A DNA stretch of 64,000 nt from Echria macrotheca. Taxonomy: Eukaryota > Ascomycota > Sordariomycetes > Sordariales > Schizotheciaceae. Shown piece by piece: positions 33,490 to 45,342 of the stretch (the stretch's first letter is position 1; each line of letters starts with the position of its first letter). The notes below the pieces were generated by a model. The model was not told the origin of the DNA. It did no database searches and worked only from the letters and a program-made list of their open reading frames with translations. The stretch is taken from assembly GCA_030411725.1 (NCBI GenBank), contig MU839841.1:868001-932000 (forward strand). Reading direction: 5' to 3'. Both the position numbers and the translations under genes were made by a program.

Positions 33490-34793
33490 TTCGGGCTGCC
33501 GTACGACCGGGCCTTTCGCTGTCGACGGGTGTCTGAGGGGTAGGTACCTAGGGTGGGTGATAGACGAGGGGGTCGCCGTTTATGAGATACCCAAGTCGAT
33601 GGAGGAAAAGAAACGCAAAACAACGCAACGGGGGAAGAAAACGACGGAGGTAGGGGAGGCTGTGCTTGGAAGCTGGGGACGGGAGCTTGGGAGCTTGGGA
33701 GCTCCTTGGCTAATAAACCTGCCTGCCCACTTGCTTCCTTGTCCACTCGTTTTTGCTTGCTTCGGGTTGCTTGTCTTGCCCAGTTCAGGCAGCACAATCG
33801 TCTCGCACTAGAGTAAGAGGTACCCCCAACACTGGTAATATCGGAGGAAGGACAAACAAGCCTTTGTATTTTGAGAATATTTCTCCTCTGCTACAGAGGA
33901 GTTGTCGATTTAGGGGTCCTTCTCTTCTGGAACTGTGGATCTGGATCTCTCTGATTCTCCCCGCAGAGCTGATCTCAAGCTCCATCTCTCAAACCGTCTG
34001 CCCCTCTATATATCCACAAGATCTCTCTCCCTCTAGTGTACCACAGGGTCCGATTATCAGATAGAGCCTTCGCCGATACATCTCTAGACTTTCAACGCCC
34101 CCAAATCCTTTCCGTGAAGAAATGACAAATAATCACAAACAGAGTTGACTGGATCAAGGGACGCTCAGCTGTATACATCTCCCCGAGTAGGTAGGTAGGT
34201 ACTTGTCTGTAAAGCACTGTGACGCAACACCCACCAACCCCGCGCCAGCCTCGACCCCTCCTCGCAAACCCCCCACTGTCGTGCCCCTCCCCTCACTTGT
34301 TGGAGTGGAGCTTTGTCGGTGTCGATTGGGGTCTGGACTTTCTTCTCGACTGACCAATCACAGCACCGCCAACGCCGGCAATGTCTCCTTTTGCCTATGA
34401 GCAAACACCATCAGAATCTCAAGACAAGGTACCTACTTATCCGCTGATCTGACGGTTTGAATACTGTACAGGCCAGGGGGTTACCTTCTAGGAGGATTGT
34501 GCCGCTGTGGATATCAAACATCCTGCCACACACAAAAAGCCCATCCCCACCAAGGGAGGGAGGAATACCCAGTTCATGAAAATTCTATAAACGCCATGTT
34601 TGTCATCAACGTTCATCTACCCAGTTTCAAGACCTTGCAAGTATTCCAGGCATTTTTGGAATCCACGAGATGAGCCTCCGACCCCTACCAAAAGACCAAA
34701 ACTCCGTCCAACCCAGTTCCTCCCAGATCGATTCCCCCATCTACGCCAGGCCAGACAAGAGACATTTTTTCCCGTCCCCCCCCAAAAATCAGT
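33490..34793. other. PLC promoter region and Arp8 3' region
   Basis: 1.3 kb without a gene. A TAGGTACCTA palindrome (33541-33550) is 52 nt upstream of the PLC start. TAGG(TAGG)n and AGGTACCTA copies occur at 34186-34202 and 34427-34436. Confidence 0.6.
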
Positions 34794-37137
34794 TCAGTAC
34801 TGCCACAGGGCCTTGTGGTAAATCACCCGCGACCCCAGCATCTTGTACTCGTAGTTGGTAATCCACGAGTCGTTCGTCGGCAGCTTGGCAAACACGCTGG
34901 CCCCCTTCCACACCACCACCTGCTCATCCATTTCGCGGGCGCTGCGGCTGACCAGGATCTTGTCCGCCAGATCCGGCCGGCGCAGCTTGAGCTTCTCCTC
35001 CAGGAAGGGCGCAAAGTGGGGGACCTTGGACCCGCCGCCGATCACCATGATGCTGCCCAGCAGCTCGCGCACCTTCTTGTCGTCGGCCTTAGCCGCATTC
35101 TGGATGCTCGTCATGATGGCGATGTCGAGCGGCGCCGTCGGCAGCACCGCATCCCGTTCCGCCGCAAGTGACTTAGCCGGCCGCTGGAACGTGGTCGTCG
35201 TCTCCGCACCTGCTGCTCCGCCGTTGGTGAAGGAAAAGCTGTTGGGCGGTGCCGGAGTGCCGCCGTTCATTCCGCTCGGCGCCGGGCTTCCACCGTTGAC
35301 GCCGTCCCGGCTGCCAAAGATGTAGGGTGGCGGGACAGGCGTGCTGGCACCCTCAGGGGCCGGCGACGGCGCGTTAGACGTCCCTGGGGTAGCTTCGGCG
35401 CGTGAGATGAAATTGAAGGGCTGCGGACGCTCTTTGCTTGGTGTCGATATGTCATTCGGCGTGGCCGTGAAACTCATGGTTGTCTGTGTAACAGACGGCT
35501 GGATGAGTGCTAAGATGGCCAGCTGAGCTGAGGACGAGGGATCGTCCGGCAGGTCAACGTCGTAGGCATTGTATGAGCGATCAAGCAGCTTGCGTCTGCC
35601 TCGCAGCTTTGTGCTGCTGTCGAAAATGGCCGGATCATAAAAGCCCATGGGGGCTAGAATGACTTCGTCGTAGAACTTGAACTGGTACTTGCGCGTCGCC
35701 TGGTTAGGTGCCCGCAGGTGGAAGTCGAAGTTTTGTACTGAGATGTTCGCCTGCGAAAGCGTGCAGTACTTAATCTTGAGCTCCTCCGCCAGCAAAAAGT
35801 CGTAGCGCCGGCGGAGGTTGATCTCTTGGTAAGGGAAGTTGTCGTAGAGCATCATCTTGATAAACGTCTCGGTCACGTCGTTTCCTCCGTACTTGAGGTT
35901 GATTCGCGAGTCCTCAATGCAGAGCCCGTCTTCCACACAGGCAATCGACGTCTTTTGCGCGCCTACATCAACCACGCAAGCCTGTGTGTAGCCGGCGCCA
36001 AAGGTGGCCGCCATGCTCTCTTGGATGAACGAAACTCTGCTGAAATCGAAGGCTTCCATACAGAGGTCAAGAAGCTTCTCGACATACTTCTTGTCGTAGA
36101 GGTCGGGTATGACAATTACGCAGCTGTACTGCTTCCGGTCGGCGTTCCGCTTCAGGCCCAACTCCCATCGGAAAGTTCTGTCCAGAAAGGTCTCAAGGTC
36201 GTTAAACATCTGGGTCTTGGTCTGGTAGTCGTCCTCGTTAAGCCACCCGTGCTGGATCGGCCACCACAGCTTGTACTTGGGCACCGAGTCGTCCGGGATG
36301 CGCTGGGCCGGCTGGCCGATGAAAACAGACGAGGCCGGATCCGACTCGGCCGCCTCCTTGATGTCAGTCCACTCAATCTGTAGGGGATCATTGTGTTGTG
36401 AGATAATGTCGGGTTCGCTCCGACGGTTAAAGTTAACCACCAAGTCCTTGGAGTTTGGTAGCACCTTGCGCTTGTTGGCGCGCATGTCGATCTTGAGATC
36501 GTTGCTCATCTTCTGATACTTCTTGCTCCACTCCTCGCCGTACTGTTGATCTGTCGTCCGCGCCTCAAACTGCCTCCGCGGCAGGGCTTCATACATCTCT
36601 GATTCGGTCTGGCTATGCTTGGTGGCGAGAACCATCGGGATCGTCTTGGGGAGCGCATCGCTAGCGAAGCCGATGCGCAAGTTTTGACTTCCCGGGTGTA
36701 TGACAATGATCTTGGACGGGTCGAGGTACGTGCTCGTGGGCAGCGCGCCATCCTCACCAGGGACGTCGTCGAGCGAGAGCGTCACGTCGCCGTTGTTGTT
36801 GAGTGCGCGATCGCGATCCTTGGCATTCTGAACCAGCCGATCACGATTTGCTTCTCCTTGGAGGCGGAATGAGAGGATCTGGTCATCGCGCTTCATATAG
36901 TCACTGTCTTCCATCGTTAGCTAGGTGTCTGGGTGTCGTCGGGCAAGCCGCAAGCCTACGTGTAGTAATTCTTCTGGTTGATGGGTGGCACATCAGGCCA
37001 GCTCGTCTGCTTCATGCCATTATCGGTGCGCTCGAGTCCTGAGCAGAGAGGTTAGTCGGCGGAGTCGGCGGAGTCGGCGACGGGGGGGCCAACACACCTT
37101 CCCGCAGGAGGACACGCTCGCTGACTTTTCCCACCAT
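34794..37137 (-). CDS. ARP8: Actin-related protein 8, INO80 complex subunit
   Basis: Three exons on the minus strand: 37137-37098, 37038-36960, 36903-34794; 742 aa. The upstream exons were recovered from in-frame splice sites and give MVGKVSERVLLREG, then LERTDNGMKQTSWPDVPP, then DYMKRDDQILSFRL. The actin fold is present in divergent form: IIVIHPGSQNLRIGFASD in place of the usual actin phosphate-1 loop, VVDVGAQKTSIACVEDG as the phosphate-2 loop, and VIGGGSKVPHFAPFLEEKL near the C-terminus. A disordered Pro/Gly/Thr-rich insert (about 515-640) interrupts the fold. Arp8 helps INO80 bind nucleosomes via linker DNA. Intron 1 carries tandem GGAGTCGGC repeats. Confidence 0.94.
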
Positions 37138-38079
37138 CTTGAAGAATTATCGGCGTCGCGCGTGCCGAATGTCAGGATTATTTGAAGTCAGGGGCTCGCC
37201 GGTGCGAGCTGGTGAGCGAGGGTCGGGTTGCGGCGCATTCGGGAAGGCACCGATCGTGATCCCACGGCTTTGTGGGTTGGTGGTTGTGGAAAGAAATTTT
37301 TCTGCGGGTGTGTTTGGGTGCTCTGCGAGCTGTGCTGTGACCTTGAACTGGCCACCAGAAAATCGGGGGCCGGTCGGCGATGTTGGATCGCAGTGAGGCG
37401 CGTCGGAGCTTCAATTGACAGCCCCGCTATTCCAATCGCGGCCTAGCTTTCAAGTGTGCATCCCCCTGCACTCTGGGGAACGGCAAATTCCGAATAACTT
37501 CAAGACACCGCACATTTGAGCGTTCCCAGTTCACATCTTGATGATAACGATTGTGTTGTATATATGTGTAGTAATTCACAAATATGTTTCATGCGAGGAC
37601 GTTTGTATCCTAAAACTGGGAGGTTTGGGAATGGAGGACCACGAAGATGAAGATGACGAGCATGACAGTTGCAGATATCCCACGAGCTTCACAACCCAGA
37701 GATAGAAGCAAGCAGTATTGGCATTCAGCGACCGGGGCTTTGGACTTGGAAATTGAACCCTTAGAAAACGCCTGGTCATGTAGCACCTGCAGCGGTTGTT
37801 TTCCAGCAAGGTGACGGTCACCTGATGATGACGTCGCCACTCAACATCACCCGGCCCCGTGCCCGGTCCCGTGCGGCAAACACCACGTCTTCTACAAGGT
37901 AGAATAAAGAGCCAACGACGTACACGTGTTTACTTTGACGGTCTATCTCTCAAATATTCTCAAACCAAGCCTCTAGCTGCAGGACCACAATCACTCTTAC
38001 ACTAACCAAAACCAGCTACCAAGCAACCAGAAAGTCAGCCTCATCTCTTTCAACCCCTTGACAAAAAATCACCAACACC
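37138..38079. other. Divergent region between ARP8 and a hypothetical gene
   Basis: 942 bp, no supported gene; likely a bidirectional promoter region. Confidence 0.6.
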
Positions 38080-38775
38080 ATGCCTCCAATCCCGGTTTAC
38101 ACGCAAAGCCCAATCACGGCAGCAAAACCCCAGGGCATAACCCCCAAGACTGCCTCACCAGAAGACCAGAAGCCTTCATCACTCCAACCTACACCAACCC
38201 AACCCCTCCCCAATACCAACACAAACCCCAACAACTACAGCAACCCCCCACCGCCCCAACCGGGCGCCGTACCCCGTCTCCCAACCGCCACAGCCACGGC
38301 CACCTCCTCCTCGTCATCAAACTACCCCCCAGCGCCGGCACCCACCGGCGCCCCGGTCCTCCCCGGAACCGGAACCGGAACCGGAACAGGACCAGCGCAC
38401 CAGCCGATCCCGATCCCGACGCCGGCGCAGATGTCCATCCCCGCGCCGACGGTGAACCACGCGCAGCGCGGGACGATGGCTGCCGCATATCCATCATACC
38501 CGAGTCCGTACGCGCAGCAGGATGGGGGGTACCAGCAGCAGCAGCAGCAGACTGGGGGGTACCAGCAGAATGCCGCCAGCTTTGGAGGGGCGGCGGGGCC
38601 GGGGAATGTTTCGGCCGGGCAGTATGGTGGTGGCAATGGGAGTAAGGGCGGAGACGAGGACGAAGAAGGAGAAGGAGAAGGGGTCTGGGGATCGGCGGTG
38701 AAGTGGGCGCAGGCTGCGGGGAAGAAGTTGGCGGATGCTGAGAGCGAGGTTTGGAAGCGGATTAACAAGGAGTGA
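38080..38775 (+). CDS. Conserved-looking fungal hypothetical protein, low complexity
   Basis: Single exon, 231 aa, start in an ACACCATG context. Not assigned to a named family. It starts MPPIPVYTQSPITAAKPQGITP, a short ordered-looking block, then a Pro/Thr/Ser/Asn-rich body with TG and polyQ repeats (GTGTGTGTG at about 95-104, QQQQQQ at about 158). A Glu/Gly acidic stretch precedes a compact C-terminal helix, WGSAVKWAQAAGKKLADAE, followed by SEVWKRINKE. The defined head and tail with a repetitive middle suggest a short adaptor or membrane-associating peptide protein, but no function can be given. Proteins with similar ends occur in other filamentous ascomycetes as far as I recall. Confidence 0.7.
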   Translation: MPPIPVYTQSPITAAKPQGITPKTASPEDQKPSSLQPTPTQPLPNTNTNPNNYSNPPPPQPGAVPRLPTATATATSSSSSNYPPAPAPTGAPVLPGTGTGTGTGPAHQPIPIPTPAQMSIPAPTVNHAQRGTMAAAYPSYPSPYAQQDGGYQQQQQQTGGYQQNAASFGGAAGPGNVSAGQYGGGNGSKGGDEDEEGEGEGVWGSAVKWAQAAGKKLADAESEVWKRINKE

Positions 38776-41700
38776 GGAGGAAATCTGTGGAAAGGGAGGA
38801 GGTCGGAGGTTGTGTATGTGTGGAACTGAGGCCCTCTGTTGTGTGTTTTTGCTGGACTTCTTTGTCAATGGGTCGGAAACCGAATGGTTAACTCTATTCT
38901 CAGCTAGGAGATAGAAATAGAATTCATATCATATCAACTCTGTCCAATTTTGTGATATGGGTTTCGGTATCCAAGTGCCATTCAGTCTGGAGCTGAGCAT
39001 ATAGTCTATCTCCAAGAGACCAGGTTCGATTGTCATGGCAGGGGAGATGGTGTTACAGCACGGAGAGACAGATACAGCACAGGTCATACACCGGCCTAGG
39101 TCTAGTATCTTGTTCGACTCTACCCCGTGAAAGGCGTCTGCAAGAGGTTTGGGGAAATTGCAAAGGGAAAGAAAAAGCATGGAGACGACTAAATGGACGC
39201 GTCTTCTTGATTAAAAAACCCACAACCACCTATTGTGTCATGAAGTGTTTATGCCGCAGATATGAATCTCTATTTTTTACCGTACCCTTCCAACCACCAA
39301 GTAAAACTTTACCCCTGTCCAATGTGGCCACGGAAAGTAGGTCTAGGAGTGATGAGTTCCCCTCTTGTTGAATCCGCTACCACCGTGTATTCTGTGTATC
39401 TGTGTATCTTCAAACATTCCCTCCTTGCACCATCAAATGAAGCGTGATGTGACATGACCTCGTCGTCTCAGGTTTTCATCTGGATGATGTGACTTTTTCA
39501 CTGCAGCGCACAGTGAAATATCTAACTATCTACTTACTGAACCTGTCCATACATAGTCTGGCTTGTTGGTTTTGCCAGACTCCTAGAGCTAGTGGACTTG
39601 TCGAATGGAACCAAACCGATGAGGATGTTCAAGTCAGACATGTCCGATCAGAAGAAGAAAAAGCGAGTCTCAGCGGGCGGGTGGTTGGTCAAAAAGCGCG
39701 GTTCCCAGTCCGACGGCCACTTTTCCATGATCCATCTGTTGGCCTTGTACGTGTAAACCGTTGGGAGAGACTCAGACTCACAAAGGCTCAACCGGCCCGT
39801 CTGACTACCATCTACGAAACGTGTCTTGATGTATCACCACCAGACGGGTCACAATCATCCTATTGGTACGGAAGGAAGTGGGAACAGGTGGTGTGTGCCG
39901 AATAAGCCACCGGACACACACAAGGCTGACCCTACTACATATCTCGAGTGTGCCAACGAGGACCAGACAAGTCCTAACCTCGATTTGTCAAACAAACTGC
40001 ACAACCTCCGCACCCAGAACACATCTCTCACAGCCTAGCTTGACCGGTTGGTAAGAGTAAAGCGGGGAGACAGCGATCCTGATAGAGGGAATGGTTTGCG
40101 TAAGCTGTCAGCCTGTGCCCGACGAGGTCGCCGTCCTTCAACACCGTAGTAGCAGCAAAAAGGACTTATCTGTGCCGCCGACTGACATAAACCCTAGTCT
40201 AGTCTCGAAGAGTAAAAACTTAGCACCGCGGACGGCAGTGTAGACTAAGAGCGCAAATCAGCAGCCATCCGTGCAGCGACATGGGCAGCGCGCATGACGA
40301 GGCAGGCATTATCGTTGCCGGCAGCAGCCGTTCAAGACCTGGGTCCTGGAGACTCGGAGAATAATTGCCCTCCTATCCAGATCACCGTCCTTGCAGAACC
40401 ATGTCCCTTCAATAGGAAGGTGTGGAAGGTGTGTGCGTCGATAAATATTCCATGGCTTGTTCGGTGTGTGGCTGGGATGCCAACGTGGCCGGTCGTTGGT
40501 GAGCCCAAGTCGGACGTGGCTCCGTCCTCCGTCCTGGGATGCCGGCCCAAGAGTCCCGACCGGATGGCCCAGGTAGGTAGGTAAGAGTAGGTAGGCCCTT
40601 AGTAGCTCAGCTGGCCTCCTATATTAGGAATACGGGGCGGCAAGACGGCCTCTCAGCCGTGCTCTAAACATCAGACACTCACGATAGCAAGCTGAGCCGT
40701 ACTAACTTAGGTCAAACAGCTGGACCGAGAGAAGGGCACGCTGGATCGGTGTCGTCACCTGTTGTGCAAATCAATTTACGCGTCCACGGCACACGAATGG
40801 GTTGTTCTGGGCGCGTCAACTGGGGATCCTCTGTCCTCCCCGCCGGATCCTCTCCGTGGCCCCTGCCTTCGGCTTGCCGATCTGCCTCTGCCTCGCGATC
40901 TCGCCAGTGCTCCCCTCACCAGGCTTCCTCGAGCCTGCCCAGTAGGCTCCCCGTTTCCGCCGCCCCGGGGCTCTCGGTGGGGACGGATCGCTTCTCCATT
41001 GGCCTTGCCGATTTTCATAAGAGCCGAGCTATAGGCCGCCGGGCACGGCTAAAGACGTGATAATTTCCCAAAACGGCGGACGTTGTCATGCGTCGGCGTG
41101 CCTCGGGGACCTGGCCGGCCGGATCCTTGCGCGCGGGCTCGCCGGAAGTGGCCCCACAGAACATCTCGTAGAACATCTGTGGAAGAAATGAAGAGTCTGA
41201 GCGCGGGGAATTGTAGGGGCAGCGGCGGGGAGGAGGCCCAGCAAGGATACGGATAGGCTCCATCGTCGAGGAATGCGGCACCGGTTGCTTTGTGGCGTCT
41301 TCGCACAGCCATCCTGCTGATGATTCTGACCAAGAAACAACAGCTCGTGGGGTTGATAGGCGCGCCGCGCTGCGGGATGGGATGGAAACGCAGGTACCGG
41401 ACCGACTCGTCGCTGATCCGACGAGAGGCGCGGGCCTGCGAACCAAGACTTGCTGTCAGCCAAACCAACCCCGCGACGAGGAGTGCAGGCTGTAGAGGGG
41501 CAGACTGCACGTTCTGGACGAGTCGTGCTCTGCGAGCAATCGCTCACATGCGAGCCAGCATGCGTACACTTGGTAGCAGCTATGTATAGCAGCTGTGTTA
41601 TAGCCCTACCCGTCACGCCAGCTCCCCCATGGCGGACCAAGGCTTAAGATGGCATCATATAGAGTACCGACGCCACTCAACGTGGTGAGGCGGCGAAAAC

Positions 41701-44700
41701 TGAACAAATGGGAGCCAGCAGAGGGGAAAGCATGAACAACGGCCGGCCGAGCGGGAGCTGGGTCGGCTAGGTAGTCGAACTGGTATTCTTGGGTCCGCGG
41801 CTCGATCGGGAACGTACAATACAAATCCTTAGCTTGGTGCGGCGTATGGAAACCAGTTCGCGCAGCAGCTGGGGCTGGTGGCCATGTTGCAGTCGATCCG
41901 GTGTTTGGAGGGGCTGCCCGTGGGCAGCAAAATTTGTAAGGACGAGGAAACGCGACGTGGTGAAATGAATGGTTCGAGGTTTCACGCGATCGTCAATCCA
42001 TCGCTCCGGAGCACGTCTCATACAGCCCCAAACGCCGAGCGATGTCCACGGGTGGACACAGCCGCGAGGGTGGGTCGTGATGGGCCTGGGGGAGCGGTGT
42101 GAGGTGGGTTGGGGGAGGGGACCGATCTGCTGTGCTGCGCAGCGTTTGCGGAGGATTTGAAGTTGGGGTAGCGTAGTGTACAGGCGAGGACGACGAGGAT
42201 GATGATGACACAGCGAATCGTTTCCGCAGCGCAGCGCAGCCTTGCAGTGTAGGTAGTGTACTCTGCGCTACACTAGGGACGAGAAGTCACGGCAGCTCGG
42301 AGAGTTGCAGCGCACAGCAGTGGAAGGGTGAGAGCGGGGTGGCATCTGGACCTTTGATGGGGGGAAGTTGGCAGGGAACACCACGCGCGCAACATGGGAC
42401 GTGTGGTCTGCGACAGATCTGAGACAGCTCCAACCCCTGTCGTGCCTGTTCAGCCCACCACCACCCCTGCAGCCGCTTACCTCAGCCGCCAATCGCGTCA
42501 CGCCGTGGTCCATCGCGGGGTCGACTTCAAACGACGCCGTGCAGCAAGTCGCGTCTTTTTTTACTCTGCCCCAACGACACCTGCTTGCCGCACGCCGCCC
42601 ACTCGCTCGTGCTGACCAGTTGCTGAGCACCAATCTTTTGCGACACATCGCCTACACAGTCCAACCAACCTGCTGGGAGAGAAAGACGCAAGGTTCTGGC
42701 CAGCAGGCGCGCTCACAGTTGCGGGTTCCAGTTGCTGCTGCTGCTGCTGCACCTGTGCCGTCGCGTCTACCCTCCATGATGTAAGGCTGCCGGCTGTTCC
42801 TGAGTCGTGGCCACCACCAGGCTCCTCCTTCTCTCCGACCACTGAGAGCCGCAGGACTTTTCACTCACCTTTCCCTCCTTGGCCTCCCGTCGTCACCCTT
42901 TCCCTCCCTCGCTCCGGCTCTGTGCAGCGGGTAAAAGACGAGGCGCCTCTGACTGACGGCTTACAAAAAACATCATCAGTTTGCGAGGGTAACGAGTCAA
43001 ACAACCAAAGTCCCTTCGCTGCTGGTGGAGGCGCGGGTCTGCTGTTCTGTGCTGTGCCGTCTCCGCTGTCGCTCTCTGTCGCTCACTCCCCGTCGCGACG
43101 GGCTGATGTTTGTGAGATCGACTCTGGGGCCTCGGGCGGTGCGCAAAAAAAAGGGAGCAGCAGGCCTGAGATGCCGATGACAAAAGTCAAAACAACGCCC
43201 GAGGTAGGATGCGGTGTTGCCAAACATGCTCGACCATGATCTTCGCCGCGGGGCCGTGATTGGTCTTGGCTGAACGGCAAGTTTACCATCATCGCTGTGA
43301 CCCTCTGAAATAACCTACAACAGATTTACCGTGCAGAAAGTTTGTTGATTGTGCCAGGTTGACCGCTGTTGACGGGAGGGTTGGCAGACGGTCGGGTGCG
43401 AGTCGGCTGAGTCGTACGAGCTTGTCGTCGTCGTCGTCCCGTGGAATCCGGCACGGCGGCGGCCCAGCGGTTTTACGTCTGCCATCACGTTCTTCTGGTC
43501 TAAAAACCGATGCGGCTTGCCGGGCCACTCGGGAACGTCCGAGTGCTCCCATCTGGCGTGCCTGTCATCGGAGCTACCTGTTGCCACTTGGAGACTCGTC
43601 GAGGCACGGAGCTGAGACAAGCCACCTCCTCGGCATCTGGCCCTCTCACTCCAGTCAGGTCTGTTGTCTCTCGATCCATTGGCCACGTTCAAGTCGGACA
43701 CGGCTGTCTATCGATTCTCTCAACCTCTCATCTCGCCCGTTGGGTTTTCTTCTTTTTCGTCGAGTCTTTTTTTCTCCTCTCCTTCTTTGCCACCCCCGTC
43801 CGAGCCGCGTCTGCCGAGATGCCCCTCCAGTCTCTGGCTTCTCCTCTGGCTCTGGGCCCGCCCGGGGTGGGTGTTGGGTAGCCGGACCTGGACATCTGGG
43901 GAGCCCTGTGATCCCTGCGATCGGTGTTTTACCCTGGCTCCCCTTGTTCCCAAAGGAGATGTTGTCAGCCCAGTCCCTGGTTCGCCCACGTCTTCCTCAC
44001 GCCGCTACCTGCCCCCGTCGTCCCCCGTTGTCCCCATTGTCCCCGTCATCGATGGACAGTTACATACTTCGACGGCTACTACTACCCTAGGCGGCCAGAT
44101 CCTCCCCAACCCTGGCCGCCCCTCATGATCCATGTACCTCGTCCCCTTCGAGCAGGCCAAGCTGCCCTTCTCGCACACCACATGTCCTCCTTGCTGTCCA
44201 CAGACGCAGTCAGGTTTGTGTCAAGAAATCCGGCTTAGCTCCTACCGACGTTCCGAACTCGACCGTGCTGAAGAGGTATAGGCCTGTCCCGGCATGGGCT
44301 TTTCTTGGTCGGCACTACTTCCCATCTTTTCTTTTATACCCCCAGGGTCCTGCACCGCCCCGCCATCTGGGCCTCTTTTGCTCCCTTCGCGTCGTCCCAC
44401 CCCCAAGTCCACGCTGGCTCACCCTCCTCGTCGCTGGAAAGTCGCTCCTTTTTCCGAGCCTGCCCAGGCCGTCCTGATCCGTCCCCACCGGTCGTCTCCC
44501 TCAGCCCTGATATCGGTCTCTGGTCTATAACATACCAAGAGCTGGCTCTCTTTCCGCTCCCCGCCCCTCCTCCCGGGACAAATCCAGTGTGAACGACGGT
44601 GTTCTAACGAGTTGGCTCTTCCTCCAACTCACCACGCTCCTTTTTGCCAGCACCCGGGGGGCCTCGACAGTCCTTGCTCGTCCTCGCCACCTTTCACACA

Positions 44701-45342
44701 CCCCATCTCGTCCAGCTTCGACGTCCTTTATTATCCCGCCCACTGAGGCTTTCCCACGCTCCCTTCACGTTTCACCGAGACACCGACGACACTTTTACCG
44801 AGGGTCGATCCGGATATCTCTACGCGCTCCTTACTGCCACGCCTGTATCATTCACGGCACAGGGCTCCAAGTGGCCCCTCTCATCTCTTGTTGACCGGAC
44901 ACATACCGACCACGACTCCGGACCGGGCCACTGCGCACGTTACTGCTCCTTGTAAGTTGCGAGACGGCCGGTGCGGCCTGATGATACACAGGTCGATACA
45001 CATCCGCAGATGTTGGGAGCGGATCCGCGAGACGGGGGAGCTCGACCACCAGAGCGCCTTTCCCGCCCACGAGTTCATGCTAACGTCCCACCGTCCGTCC
45101 AGTTTCCGGTCAATAATAGATTAACCTCACACACTCCCTTGTATACCGTCTCATGGAGATGGACTCCAGTCAAGCCCAGCTGTACGCCATTCCCCACCAT
45201 TCGATGCCGTGAACCAGGAACGCACAACTTACATAGATATTATAGACGGCAGCAAATACAGATACCCTCCTTCGCCTTCAACAGCCCCAATAACAAGTTC
45301 AGGAGAGACGTCCCCCCGCCGCGTCCTGCTCCCATCGTCACC
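38776..45342. other. 6.6 kb region without a confident gene, ending in a long leader
   Basis: Many small open frames on both strands, none with a recognisable domain. One minus-strand stretch at 39648-39833 looks protein-like (listed separately). 40571-40594 holds TAGG repeats. From about 42.4 kb on, the sequence is pyrimidine-rich and contains several upstream ATGs with short to medium ORFs (for example ATGs at 42394 and 43510), consistent with promoter plus long 5' leader of the Rua1-type gene. Confidence 0.5.
39648..39833 (-). other. Possible terminal exon of an unrecognised gene
   Basis: Minus-strand frame between stop codons, about 61 residues with no ATG near its start. The content looks like real protein rather than noise: RFVDGSQTGRLSL, then ESLPTVYTYKANRWIMEKW, PSDWEPRF and a tail NHPPAETRFFFF before TGA at 39648-39650. 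AG acceptors at the CAAG, GTAG and GTCAG positions before 39817, 39805 and 39800 could start an exon. I could not link it to an upstream exon; a nearby candidate frame (about 40030-40150, VLKDGDLVGHRLTAYANHSL) does not splice to it in phase. It may be a gene remnant or a real small gene. Confidence 0.3.

Noticed and set aside
40606..40617. TAGCTCAGCTGG, a perfect tRNA A-box-like sequence
   Set aside because: No matching D-stem partner, no B box (GGTTCGANNCC) and no acceptor stem pairing could be found around it.
43359..44090. 243-aa plus-strand ORF upstream of the Rua1-type gene
   Set aside because: Composition is Ser/Pro/Arg/Leu noise typical of pyrimidine-rich leader DNA; no domain, and overlapping frames are equally open.
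38776..45342. Repeat-induced-mutation (RIP) relic or dead transposon
   Set aside because: The region is not strongly AT-rich and shows no terminal repeats, transposase or reverse-transcriptase motifs.
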